From: Ceratopteris richardii
Taxonomy: Eukaryota; Streptophyta; Polypodiopsida; Polypodiales; Pteridaceae
Length of the DNA: 64,000 nt
Assembly (NCBI GenBank): GCA_020310875.1
Contig: CM035417.1
Span: 83,098,728 to 83,162,727, forward strand
Reading direction: 5' to 3'
Below the pieces are notes generated by a model. That model did not search any database. It saw only the letters and a program-made list of their open reading frames with translations, and was not told the DNA's origin. The position numbers and the translations under genes were made by a program. Shown here one piece after another: positions 47,401 through 56,394 of this stretch (position 1 is its first letter; every line of letters begins with the position of its first letter).

Positions 47401-47962
47401 TGAACTTTACATATCCAGTGTAAGTCTCCTTATTCTTCTTGACAAAACTTTGGTCCAGTTTGGTGCCCATTGGATAGAACTGTAAGGCGGCTCTGATATG
47501 TTCTGCTTTGATAACTATCCGTACCTCCTGATTGTCCTTGTTCTTCACTTTGCATCTGAAGTAGGCATCATTACCTTTTCCCACTTCCTCCAAACTACCC
47601 ATCACTTGTGCTACTCTTTCAAAGTCAATAAAGAAAATAGGTTCTTCCAAGAGCTTGTGCAATCCCACAGCTTTCCATCTCTTGAGGTTGACAGAAGTTT
47701 TCTGAAACCTGTAAAATTCCTGGCACAGCATAGTGTACTTATATCCTCCCACTGCTACTGTGAAGATATGCTGTCCTATTACTCCCAGAATTTCTTTAAG
47801 TTCTTTTGCTATTTTTTCAGCTTCTGGGATTTCCTGGTCTTCATCTGATTCTAAGTCCACTTGTTCTTCAGCTGCATCACTATCCAAAAACCAGTGTCCT
47901 CTGGACAAAGTCACTGAATCAGCTTTGAAGTCATGGATTGTCAACTCCTTTGCATTCACCAT
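44402..47962 (-). CDS. G2 post-pol ORF: globular domain, NLS-like clusters, coiled coil
   Basis: ATG at 47962 gives 1,186 codons to TAA at 44404-44402. Residues about 60-290 look globular (FFIDFERV, FLQFFCFPKLPRYTMPHK). Residues about 322-343 carry KRK and KKRK clusters spaced like a bipartite NLS, and a second Lys-rich stretch lies at about 460-481. A long Glu/Gln/Lys/Ser-rich acidic region follows (about 500-860), then heptad-patterned coiled coil (about 915-1125). There is no signal peptide or membrane segment. It occupies the slot of 'env-like' ORFs in plant gypsy elements, but its features suggest a nuclear or structural accessory protein (inference). A splice-acceptor-like site directly precedes the ATG. 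The general layout matches the smaller G3 post-pol protein; sequence similarity is not obvious by eye. Confidence 0.8.
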   Translation of the reverse strand: MVNAKELTIHDFKADSVTLSRGHWFLDSDAAEEQVDLESDEDQEIPEAEKIAKELKEILGVIGQHIFTVAVGGYKYTMLCQEFYRFQKTSVNLKRWKAVGLHKLLEEPIFFIDFERVAQVMGSLEEVGKGNDAYFRCKVKNKDNQEVRIVIKAEHIRAALQFYPMGTKLDQSFVKKNKETYTGYVKFTDFKGRENEEYAIRMFLQFFCFPKLPRYTMPHKSVTLLMFNNKDRTKPFGVMDVSPYIHEQLKEAVKHWEQKKFMNGAQYLTRIIYHVLGMEEQLKLAPEAQYFRNLMSGIKSPPRKALGKESEGQTRMRGTGMKRKVISEEVIPVKKRKLDPRKVELEQAEETREEQVAAQKKVQSSSEPHPPQTSKEQLYTYLTQGNNKRAIYEAQYQKMFEDFSCKATDWIQEEVEHYEALHEEMMAAETEEIFVKKEVELLAYFKELQGPPEARTTVIMKKKMPRKPVQKKKMIKKGKGKMADEPVIKEMEQVITKETQKLIMVKEVSKSTEQEVGGSSRFSSDSDSDIESFLLKSLNLSIPNTPNVVTQATEKLKTPEDSSKKSPEKQTQEEIVPQMSAEEKRRLLKGKARMTEEENQKRDEDSSGIMNVDENSIWTEPSQTQFQLNARLTASLEELAKKVFGSSNNQQKDASEEQESKKLEPEKNAQEVLGQVMEEGIVQSIKDVLQDIKSSEEFTSKNDQEQEVEADFMDIEEQDQEYTNEKSNDQVACTKEIESVEVQEKQEQEEQLRKVQKTLVGKDSNRSQETLTQEKEIQTKGDQLFTEKQKVLEEKKSLEKKRASDFSEQKSANDKALVYEEDDTNQDTKNDDHSYEEQDIQDIEDETAAEEDDVGKEDKQIEVRQTEIEVGLERIPKNIRSACQIIMSNIEQFRPSSRNMIISGMVAESEFEKGSLIIKEHKREKEQMTEQLRVMKERNEEYINRIIALEEAEVQKQNRIQYLEEKSVKLSEQNAKMEMELKAIGGRYRTLQTSYQILTRAHEEINKVLLEEGQLQDGGKHVQLTEEEKEELHKEIQRLQIELKEAKEMEKQANTHAATSMRGYHQLHMEVEKERSEWQTKMEKERNEWRKEKELWAAQNKSSMMTIEELQKQLEKSKVQEEIQDQVQAEDTDNREYETGDFDREQENKEPAAKETEEKYSEDFVQKSLTNRESRMEFIRKMHDEY

Positions 47963-48448
47963 CCTGTATTTATATATAACAGAAAAGAAAATACTCCACC
48001 CACATGAGTCACAAGATTTCACAAGAAAATACTATATTATTCTGGAATGTTACTGACATATAAAAAATAAGAAAGACAAGTTCCAAGCAATTTTTGCTTT
48101 TTTCCAAGAGACTCAATTTTAAGTGAGCAATACAGGTGTAGCAAGACATCTAATGTGCTCTCTCCAATTGTCACTTACTTGCTCAAAAAACAATTCCTGA
48201 ATAGAAAGATGATGCTAGAAAAGATGATTAATGAAGAAACTTGAAAAAGTAGTGGTCAAAAAAAATGATCACAAAAAATTAAACAACAATAAGACAAAAC
48301 AACTTTTTTTCCATAATAAGTTACTCTTTCCCTCCCTATATCTTGCTTTGTGTTTTTTAATTTTAGAAAGAAAATCAAGAAAATAAAATATATATTTTTT
48401 TGGGTTTTTTTTTTTTTTTTTTTTTTTTTGTCTTCTTTCCTTCCCCTC
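47963..48448 (-). other. G2 spacer between PR2 and post-pol ORF
   Basis: It contains a poly(T) run on the plus strand at about 48405-48429 (poly(A) in the element RNA) and otherwise A/T-rich sequence. On the minus strand, a pyrimidine stretch TTTTCTTTTCTG (about 48000-47985) followed by TACAGG (47968-47963) abuts the ATG, resembling a 3' splice site. No gene is seen. Confidence 0.55.
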
Positions 48449-49927
48449 CTAATTTTCTTCTAAGGGGAAAGAAGGAAATATTTTTTTGTCATTTTCAAAA
48501 TTCCAAAGATAGGTCCACTGTGGATTATCCCTCTTCCATTGACCCAATTCTGATTTTTTCACCCAGTAATGTTTTACTCCATTTGTCCTTCTGTTATGGA
48601 AATATCCATGCTCTGTGGATGAACATTTTGTGACACTTTTTGGCTTCCATATCCATTTTGTTCTAATTTCCTGTTTTGGTGAGCAATAACTGTGCATGAC
48701 CTGTTTCCATATTCCTCTTGTTCTGATTTGTTGATATTGCAAATTTGGCAATAATAGTCTTCTTTGTTTTGTCTCCTCATCCACCTTTACCTCTTCAGTC
48801 TTTTGCTGGTCCTGAGTGTATGAAGCTTGATCACTTTGTATTGTCAAAATGTTCCTGTCCTCCATTGAGAAAGTAAATCCTTCGAGATCTGGGTCATGAA
48901 CATCCATATGAACTACCTGTTCTTCATTACTCAGAAAGAACATTAAAAACTTTTTGTCCTTGATGGTCAAATTAAGCTTCATTTTTTCAAAATTTAAGAT
49001 GACTTTACCTTGTTTGAGCCATGGTTGCCCTAAAATCAGCTTTTCAGCCATTAAGTGGTCTGGCCACTCTTCACAATCTATCTCCATATATTCATTATTA
49101 AATTTAACTTTAATAGAAAGTGAAGATATGCTCTGAATTCTTTTCCCTCCCAGGGTTTTGATCAAAATTCTGCTTTCAGCTCTCTTAAGGTTAAACTTAT
49201 TGATCAAGGCTGAGCTAATTAGATTCACTTGAGCTCCTGAATCTATCAAAACCCTTATGTTTTCATTCTGATAATTCATCATAATCAAAGGCAAATGTTC
49301 TTTTTGCTTTAGAGTGTTTTCACATAAGCACACTTGTTTCAATTTTCTAATTCTCTCTTTGGCTTCTAGTTGAGCCTCCTTTCTAATACTTTCTTCTTCT
49401 TTTTTCCTGTTTTGGGCCTTTTGCAATCTTCTCCATTCCTCAGTAGTTAATGGGCACTCATACCTCTTCACTCTACATCCACTTATGAAATTTGGCATGA
49501 TTTCCCCATCAATGTTGGCTAATTGAATAGCTCCACTCTTGCTTATCTGATGTATGATATATGGCCCATGACCTTTTTTCTGAAACTTTTTCTGATGTTC
49601 CTTGATTGTGTAAGCTAAGACCAGGTCTCCTTCTTGTAGATCTTTGTCTTTTATGTGAACATCATGATAAGCTTTTTGTCTTTTCTTGTTTGTGTATATA
49701 CTCATCACTGCTTGGAGTCTCGATGCTCCCAGTTTTTCCAAATCTATGACTCTCTCAGATAATTCATGTCCTGTCCAATTGTATTGGCTACCCACCTTCA
49801 ATGTTGGAATAAGAAATTCCATGGGTAAAACTGCATTCTGGCCATATACCAAATTAAATGGTGTAGTCCCTAAAGCCGTTTTGTATGCCACTCTATAAGC
49901 CCAAAGAACATGATTAAGTTGAGAATC
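48449..49927 (-). CDS. G2 integrase C-terminus fused to a second retropepsin-like protease
   Basis: This continues the gag-pol frame after the TAG at 49930-49928. The first ~150 residues are integrase (LGTTPFNLVYGQNA, then an SH3-like GDLVLAYT...HGPYIIHQ). A Lys/Glu-rich helix of about 40 residues follows, then a retropepsin-like domain with VLIDSGAQVNLIS (DSG at 49243-49235), a flap-like LGGK about 30 residues later and LILGQPWLKQ as the hydrophobic-hydrophobic-Gly strand. This is the order of a retroviral-type aspartic protease monomer. It differs clearly from the normal protease before RT (DSGSGVAIM, 53578-53570). About 130 further residues, with repeated IRTRGIWK/IRTKWIWK-type segments, end at 48449. 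Function is inferred; active-site Asp, Ser and Gly are all present. Confidence 0.82.
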   Translation of the reverse strand, partial: DSQLNHVLWAYRVAYKTALGTTPFNLVYGQNAVLPMEFLIPTLKVGSQYNWTGHELSERVIDLEKLGASRLQAVMSIYTNKKRQKAYHDVHIKDKDLQEGDLVLAYTIKEHQKKFQKKGHGPYIIHQISKSGAIQLANIDGEIMPNFISGCRVKRYECPLTTEEWRRLQKAQNRKKEEESIRKEAQLEAKERIRKLKQVCLCENTLKQKEHLPLIMMNYQNENIRVLIDSGAQVNLISSALINKFNLKRAESRILIKTLGGKRIQSISSLSIKVKFNNEYMEIDCEEWPDHLMAEKLILGQPWLKQGKVILNFEKMKLNLTIKDKKFLMFFLSNEEQVVHMDVHDPDLEGFTFSMEDRNILTIQSDQASYTQDQQKTEEVKVDEETKQRRLLLPNLQYQQIRTRGIWKQVMHSYCSPKQEIRTKWIWKPKSVTKCSSTEHGYFHNRRTNGVKHYWVKKSELGQWKRDNPQWTYLWNFENDKKIFPSFPLEEN

Positions 49928-52900
49928 CTAGTCATTTCTGTTTGTGTTGACTAATTTGGACAATACATTGCAAAGTACTTTATTAGTACTTTCTGCTAAC
50001 CCATTGGCTTGTGGGTGATATGGGGCTGACTTATTGTGACTAATCATGAAATAATTGGTCATGTTTTCTATGATCTGATTCAAAAAATGAGTCCCCCTAT
50101 CACTTACCAATTCAATTGGTAGTCCAAATCTAGTGATAATGTTTTCATACAAAAATCTAGCAGTGGTGTGAGCATCATTTCTTCTAGTAGCTTTGGCCTC
50201 AGCCCATTTTGTCAAATAATCTGTAGCTACTAGTATGTATTCTGCATGAGATTGTCTGGCTGGAGGATGTATTGGTCCAATAAAGTCCAATCCCCATTTA
50301 CTAAAAGCTCTGGCTGAAATTAAAGGAATTAATGGCATGTTATCTCTTTTGTTTGGTTGACTTACCCTTTGACAGACATCACATCTTTTTACATAAGTTC
50401 TAGCATCGGGAAATAGGGTTGGCCACCAAAAGCCAGAATATAAGATGAGTTTGGCTGTTCTATCACTTGAGAAATGTCCTCCAGCTACTCTCGAGTGTGC
50501 CATTTCCAACATCTCTAAATACTTTTCTTCTGGAACACAAATTCTCAGATATCCATCCATTCCTTTCTTGTATAATTGTTCTCCTATGAGTTGATATTCC
50601 TCTGAGATCACTTGTAGATTTCTTGAATCAGCACCAGCTATTACCTGTTTCCCTTTCTCCTTTCTCTTCAACTTCTCAACAATATTTTCACTCCATTCAG
50701 GGTTTTTCTGAAACCAATATAAAGTTATTAATTCTGATTTCTGCCATGTTTGACATTTTTGACAGTTATCAATATATCTCTCCACATCTTGAATCTTATT
50801 TGGCCAATGTACTCCCATCCTATTAAGGTTACTTAGAGTGACAATCGTAGAAGCATGACTACATGGATTCCAGCAATGAGCTTTTCTTACATATTCATGT
50901 TGCTCCTCTTCTGGAGTGCAATACTCCAGTATACCTGACTGATTGAGGTGATACAAATGTCCAGCTAACAACATGAAATTCCTGCTTTGTAACACCAGAT
51001 GTGTGTTATTTGCTAATGACCTACAAGGTCCCATGGTTAGCAAAGGAATTAATGACATCGACCATTCAGGAACACTTTCCACCTTGAATAAGTATGTATC
51101 TGGCAAATCATCATCTATAGGTGAACTAGGTTCTTTTGACTGGATTCTTGATAAATGATCTGCTCTCAAGTGTGTTTTTCCTTGTCTAACCACCACCTCA
51201 AATTCAAATTCCATTAGTAAAAGAAACCATCTTACTATTCTTCCTGTATGACATGGTTTATTTACTAAATAGAGTAGAGCTTGGTGATCCACAAAGAATT
51301 TAAACTTGTTGGCCAATAGATAATGTCTGTATTTTTTGACAGCAAAGATCATTCCCAATCCTTCTCTCTCAGTGGTTGTGTAATTTTTTTCTGCAATGTT
51401 TAATTGTCTACTTGCATATGCTACTGGGAAATCTAATTTGCTTCCTTCTATAGGTTGTGCTAACACACATCCCAGAGCATAATTTGAAGCATCGACATGT
51501 ACATGAAAGATTTTATCCCACTGAGGTGTTTTTAAAATTGGTGCTGTCACCAAACAAGTTTTTAATGTTTCAAATGCTTGGTCACATTCTTCAGTCCACT
51601 CAAACTTTGTGATGAGGGCATATAAGGGCTTGGCTATATCAGCAAATTTGTATACAAATTTTTTGTAGTACCCACAATGTCCCATAAAAGTTTGGAGTTC
51701 CTTCACATTTGTAGGTCTAGGAAGCTCTATTATGGCTTTTATTTTCTTCTCATCAGTAGAAATTCCATTTTTTGACACTATGTGACCCAACATTCTTCCT
51801 TGTCTCACATAGAATACACACTTTTCAGGGTTTAAGCATACCCTATATGTCCTGCACTTCCTGAATATTCTTTCCAAATCTTGTAAATGATCTTGTCTTT
51901 TTAAAGAAAAAGTGCATAAATCATCTACATAGATTTCCATCACATTTCTCAGGAATTCTTTGAAAATATGACACATCAACCTTTGAAAAGTTGCTGGGGC
52001 ATTGGTCAATCCAAAGGGCATAACCCTAAAAGCATAAACCCCCCATTCTGTAGAAAAGGCAGTCTTATGTTGGTTCTCTAAAGCTATAGGTACTTGATTG
52101 TATCCTGAGAAGCCATCTAGAAAACTATAGACTTCCTTTCCTGCAACTCTCTCAAGAAGATGATCTGTTATTGGCAGTGGATAACTGTCCCTTATAGTTG
52201 CTGCATTCACTTTCTTCAAGTTAATGCATACCCTAAGTTTCCCGTTCTTTTTTGGCACCACAACTATAGGTGATATCCATTCAGTGTACTCTATTTCATA
52301 AATGAAATTAGCAGCCAATAACTTGTCAATTTCTTCCTTTATTTTGGCAGAATATTTATCATTAAATGTATAATGTCTCTGTTTGCTTGGTTTTGCATCA
52401 GGTGTCATAGGAATCTTATGCTCACAAATTTTTGGATCAATTCCTTTCAAATCTTTATAACTGTAAGCAAATACATCCCTATAGTTCTTTGCCAGGTTCC
52501 TTAATGCTTCTTCTTCTTGTGATGTCATGTCATCAGCTATTACTATTTGTCTCTCTTCTCCTTCTTCCTGTGTAATTACAATTTTCTTTGTTTGTTCTTC
52601 ATTATCATATGCTTCCCCTTTCTTCTTCTCTCTTTTTGGTTTCATTTTCAGAAGTAGTCTGTCTTCTACTTCATAAGTTTTAAAGTTTGCTGGTACATCA
52701 AAGTATTGATCTCTTTTTATCTCTTTCTCTTTCTTTTCTTTCTCCTGGTCTCTTTCTATTTCTTTGTGTTTATGTTCCTTGTATTTGCCTGAGATTTTAT
52801 CTTTGATTGCATCCTCAGCTTTTACTGTTTCCAAATATTGTGATTTTCCTTCTTTTAATATCATTTCTTGATTTTGATCCTCTTCTGTTTCTGATACTCC

Positions 52901-55900
52901 TATCATGTGTATGCCAATGTGGAAAATATCAAATCCTTCCTCATTTTGGAATTCCACTCCCACATATTCCTCACTGGCCAAATCCATGGTAGCTAAGATT
53001 TGATTCCATCCATAAGGCTCAAACTCTTCATCTTTGAATTGTTGAGGCACATAACTTTCATCTTGTATTTCTCTTTCTTCCACACAATCTTCTCTTCTTA
53101 ACTTCCTTTTCCTATTTGTAATATTTCTTAATATGTTACACTTCCAAACTGCTGATTCACCTTCTTCCTGATCCTCCCTCTCTGATTCTTCACTTTCTTG
53201 TTGATTTTGATGTATTTTATACCATTCTCTAGGAGATATGTCACAATAGTGGCCATTTCTTAAGTTTACTCTTGTTATTCTCCCCTGGTTCTGAAGATAC
53301 AAACAATCATTACCCCAATCTTGTACAATTTGCATTTGTCTCATGAAGGGTCTTCCTAAGATAATTTCATAAGATGTGGATTGTGGAAATTCTACTATAG
53401 CAAAGGTATGCTCTATTTCTATGCCGCATATGTCCACAATCACTTTCTCCCAAATTCCTAGGGGTTTTTCTATATGTCCATCTGCAAGTTGTAATCTCAT
53501 TTTAGTGGGTAGTAATTCATTTCTTCCCCATTTCTCCCAGGTTTGTTTAGTCATTATAGCCACTCCTGATCCACTATCCAAAATGGCTTTTGCTGAATGT
53601 TTTCCATATTGTAATTTTAAGGTTGAATTCCCTTCTTCTCCTTCACAATATCCTCCTATTTTGTCAATAGGAATATACCATAGTTCCTCTAATTCTTGTG
53701 TTGGTGAATGAAGGTTTCCCGATATTGTTTCTCCTTTGTTCATCTTGTTTTGTAGGTGAGGATTTTGTTTCAACAAATTTTCCCATGTTGTATGACAAGT
53801 AATACTACAATGTTCATCTAAGATCATTTGGAATGTTATTTGTGGATTTCCTTCTTTATCATCTTCCTTGGTTTTTGTTTTTTCATGCTGATCAAATGTT
53901 CTCCGAGAGCTGTCTTCTTCCCCTAATCTGAGTTGTGTTTCCTGGATAATTTGTTTGCATTTTAGCATCCTTTCATGCTCTAAATCCGGTATGGGATAAG
54001 CCATTGCATGATCTGCAGGGCTTGGTCCCTCTTGAATCCTTCCTTTATAGGCTTTGATTAGGGTGTCTAGGCTCTGAGAATTTCCTAATTCAGACAGATT
54101 CTGGGTCTTTTGAGGAGAAGTATGTTTTGAATTTGTTTGTTCCTGATTGTCTTCTTCCAGACTTTTGCCCACTTTCCTTTTCTTTTCCCATTTCCCTTTT
54201 TGTCTATTTTTCTTCCCTTTTGATGTAGAACCCTCATTTTGTTCTTTAATTGTTCCTTGTTGTTTGGCTTGTGCCCTTGTTATAACATTAAGTTCAATTT
54301 GATCATTGTCACTCAATTCCTCTTGTTCCATAATTTTGACTGTTTTTAAAGGTATGTTATTAGGTGTGTTCTGTTGTTTTTGGGGATTTTTTGGACAGTC
54401 CTTGATCAGATGTTCTCTACCACAATCCTTACAGTATGCTCCCTCTATCCTGAATGTTGGAGGTTGTGGACAATCTCTAATGAAATGCTCTCCCCCACAC
54501 CTATAACATGTTATCTTTGGTCCCCCTTTGAATTGAGGTTTTTGATTGGACATGTAGTTGTTGGTAATGTACATGAATGTTGCTGTGTCCATTTCAATTT
54601 TTCCATTTCCCAAATCTAGGGCTTTAAGCTCAGGTTCCCTTATTTCATAATCTTCCCATTCTTCCTGATGTCCCTCACTCCATTGATACTCTTCCTTATA
54701 AGGTGATCTGAATCTTGAATTTCCTTCGTCAATGGGTGTATATTTGACTGGTACCACATTAGTTGGAATAGGAGGTTGTTGTCCCAATACTGGTCTTGGT
54801 TGCTCAGTATAACCTGATTCCCTCTGAGCCATGTAGTCTCTTTCCTTGACAGGTTGTTTGTTATAGAAGCATTCCTCCCTGGTATGGTTTGTCCATTTTC
54901 TCTCTAGTGTACAATACTTGAGTGTCTTCCTATCTTGTAAGTGTTGTGGTTTCTGATAAGGGCATTGTTGTGCTAGATGATTTTCTCCACAAATATAACA
55001 TTTCTTGTTTGTGTTTATCCTAGAGTTTATCAGATTAGTTTTAGTGCTTACCTCTAGGGCTTTAGCAATAGCCTGAGCCAACTCTTCTGCTGGAGGAATT
55101 TTGTCTTCATAAGATCTGGGTTGATCAAATGCTAACAAATCTTGACCTCTGTTGTCCTCCAAATCTATTGCTTCCTTAACACAGGCTGCTAAATCAGGAC
55201 ATCTCCTATAGTACACTAGGGTCCTTAATTGGGCACTTCTCAAACCCTCAATGAATAAGGATACTTGTTTTGCCATGGAAGGTACTTCTTCTCTTGGGCA
55301 TCTATCAATGTACTGTTTAAACCTTCTGGCTGCTTCTCTAACATTTTCCTCCTTTTGTTGTTTGAAGCTGTGTATCAATGTGGCTGTACTATGTTTGATT
55401 CCAGTCTTAGAGAATTCACCAATGAAAGCTTCTAAGAAAGATTCAATGTCTAGGTACATTTCTTTTCTCAAAGGAATGAACCATGATAAGGCTGGCCCTA
55501 TTAGGGTTAGACCAAATGCCTCAAATTGTACCTTGTAATCTTCTACTTCCTCTGCTCTAATCAGTTGTCTAAATTCTGCAGCATGAGCATGAGGATCTGA
55601 ATACCCTTCATATTGGTTCTTCATGCATTTGGCTACTTGGTATGGTCTAAGCATCCTACCCTGAGGTTGCCAATGAGGTCTTCTTCTGAGTGGGAAGTCA
55701 TTGTATCCTTCTGGTTCTTTGTCAAAGGGATTTGGTGAAGCATGTGTCCTTCTCCCATGATGTTGCTCATTATTAGTGTAGTTTTCATTTGGTCTAGGTA
55801 TATCTGGTTGTCCCATGTTATGTTCCCAAGGTCCTTTGTCAGCACATTGCCCTAGATCATTTGAATTTTCTGGGTCTTGAGAGAAGATGTATACACATCC

Positions 55901-56221
55901 TTGCCTGTCTTCATATCTTCCATCTTTGAATTGGGCTACTAGAGTTATATTCAGGGGAACTTCTACATTTCTCAGTCTAATGAGGAATTTATGCATTCCA
56001 TCCTGGTATACATAGGTTCCAAACCTATTTGTATACATGTATTTAAGGATGTTTCTAAAATCCCCAGTTTCTATTGACTCATTTGTTTCGTTTAGGTTTT
56101 CCATGTTATTTTCTTGGCCTAAACTTCTTTCTGATCTTTTACTACTTCCTGGCTCTTTTTCCTTCCTTGTTAGGTCTTGTTTAGGAAGTGAATTTATTTT
56201 ATTTCCAGACCTTAGTATCAT
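49928..56221 (-). CDS. gag-pol: G2 gag-PR-RT-RNaseH-IN polyprotein
   Basis: 2,097 codons from ATG 56221 (MILRSGNK). Capsid-like region about 190-350. Zinc knuckles at 408-421 (CYICGENHLAQQC), a variant at 437-451, then 572-585 and 597-610. Protease DSG at 882-884. An acidic/Lys-rich linker about 1000-1230. RT about 1260-1480 with YVDD at 1431-1434. RNase H about 1570-1690 (VDASNYALGC). Two H2C2 modules: His 1782, His 1789, Cys 1820, Cys 1823; and His 1909, His 1916, Cys 1947, Cys 1950. Integrase core Asp 1979, Asp 2041, Glu 2077. The TAG at 49930-49928 replaces Trp (TGG in G1) shortly after the last catalytic residue; the frame is otherwise continuous with the PR2 segment. gag and pol are fused in one frame, unlike G1. 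Confidence 0.96.
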   Translation of the reverse strand: MILRSGNKINSLPKQDLTRKEKEPGSSKRSERSLGQENNMENLNETNESIETGDFRNILKYMYTNRFGTYVYQDGMHKFLIRLRNVEVPLNITLVAQFKDGRYEDRQGCVYIFSQDPENSNDLGQCADKGPWEHNMGQPDIPRPNENYTNNEQHHGRRTHASPNPFDKEPEGYNDFPLRRRPHWQPQGRMLRPYQVAKCMKNQYEGYSDPHAHAAEFRQLIRAEEVEDYKVQFEAFGLTLIGPALSWFIPLRKEMYLDIESFLEAFIGEFSKTGIKHSTATLIHSFKQQKEENVREAARRFKQYIDRCPREEVPSMAKQVSLFIEGLRSAQLRTLVYYRRCPDLAACVKEAIDLEDNRGQDLLAFDQPRSYEDKIPPAEELAQAIAKALEVSTKTNLINSRINTNKKCYICGENHLAQQCPYQKPQHLQDRKTLKYCTLERKWTNHTREECFYNKQPVKERDYMAQRESGYTEQPRPVLGQQPPIPTNVVPVKYTPIDEGNSRFRSPYKEEYQWSEGHQEEWEDYEIREPELKALDLGNGKIEMDTATFMYITNNYMSNQKPQFKGGPKITCYRCGGEHFIRDCPQPPTFRIEGAYCKDCGREHLIKDCPKNPQKQQNTPNNIPLKTVKIMEQEELSDNDQIELNVITRAQAKQQGTIKEQNEGSTSKGKKNRQKGKWEKKRKVGKSLEEDNQEQTNSKHTSPQKTQNLSELGNSQSLDTLIKAYKGRIQEGPSPADHAMAYPIPDLEHERMLKCKQIIQETQLRLGEEDSSRRTFDQHEKTKTKEDDKEGNPQITFQMILDEHCSITCHTTWENLLKQNPHLQNKMNKGETISGNLHSPTQELEELWYIPIDKIGGYCEGEEGNSTLKLQYGKHSAKAILDSGSGVAIMTKQTWEKWGRNELLPTKMRLQLADGHIEKPLGIWEKVIVDICGIEIEHTFAIVEFPQSTSYEIILGRPFMRQMQIVQDWGNDCLYLQNQGRITRVNLRNGHYCDISPREWYKIHQNQQESEESEREDQEEGESAVWKCNILRNITNRKRKLRREDCVEEREIQDESYVPQQFKDEEFEPYGWNQILATMDLASEEYVGVEFQNEEGFDIFHIGIHMIGVSETEEDQNQEMILKEGKSQYLETVKAEDAIKDKISGKYKEHKHKEIERDQEKEKKEKEIKRDQYFDVPANFKTYEVEDRLLLKMKPKREKKKGEAYDNEEQTKKIVITQEEGEERQIVIADDMTSQEEEALRNLAKNYRDVFAYSYKDLKGIDPKICEHKIPMTPDAKPSKQRHYTFNDKYSAKIKEEIDKLLAANFIYEIEYTEWISPIVVVPKKNGKLRVCINLKKVNAATIRDSYPLPITDHLLERVAGKEVYSFLDGFSGYNQVPIALENQHKTAFSTEWGVYAFRVMPFGLTNAPATFQRLMCHIFKEFLRNVMEIYVDDLCTFSLKRQDHLQDLERIFRKCRTYRVCLNPEKCVFYVRQGRMLGHIVSKNGISTDEKKIKAIIELPRPTNVKELQTFMGHCGYYKKFVYKFADIAKPLYALITKFEWTEECDQAFETLKTCLVTAPILKTPQWDKIFHVHVDASNYALGCVLAQPIEGSKLDFPVAYASRQLNIAEKNYTTTEREGLGMIFAVKKYRHYLLANKFKFFVDHQALLYLVNKPCHTGRIVRWFLLLMEFEFEVVVRQGKTHLRADHLSRIQSKEPSSPIDDDLPDTYLFKVESVPEWSMSLIPLLTMGPCRSLANNTHLVLQSRNFMLLAGHLYHLNQSGILEYCTPEEEQHEYVRKAHCWNPCSHASTIVTLSNLNRMGVHWPNKIQDVERYIDNCQKCQTWQKSELITLYWFQKNPEWSENIVEKLKRKEKGKQVIAGADSRNLQVISEEYQLIGEQLYKKGMDGYLRICVPEEKYLEMLEMAHSRVAGGHFSSDRTAKLILYSGFWWPTLFPDARTYVKRCDVCQRVSQPNKRDNMPLIPLISARAFSKWGLDFIGPIHPPARQSHAEYILVATDYLTKWAEAKATRRNDAHTTARFLYENIITRFGLPIELVSDRGTHFLNQIIENMTNYFMISHNKSAPYHPQANGLAESTNKVLCNVLSKLVNTNRND

Positions 56222-56394
56222 TCAACTATTTTTGACAAATTTCTAATACTCAAAAGAGTTTTTGTCACAGTTTCCTAACCAATATATTGGTTTTCCACAA
56301 TTTTCTGTCCAAAATTGTGTGTGTTTTAATTTTCTTCCTATGTTTTGTGCTTTTTACAACTTCTTAATGAATTTAGGGTTTTTTCACGATTTTC

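Noticed and set aside
48400..48430. Poly(T) run as the poly(A) tail of an inserted LINE or processed gene
   Set aside because: No flanking duplication or LINE coding sequence; it lies in a spacer of G2.
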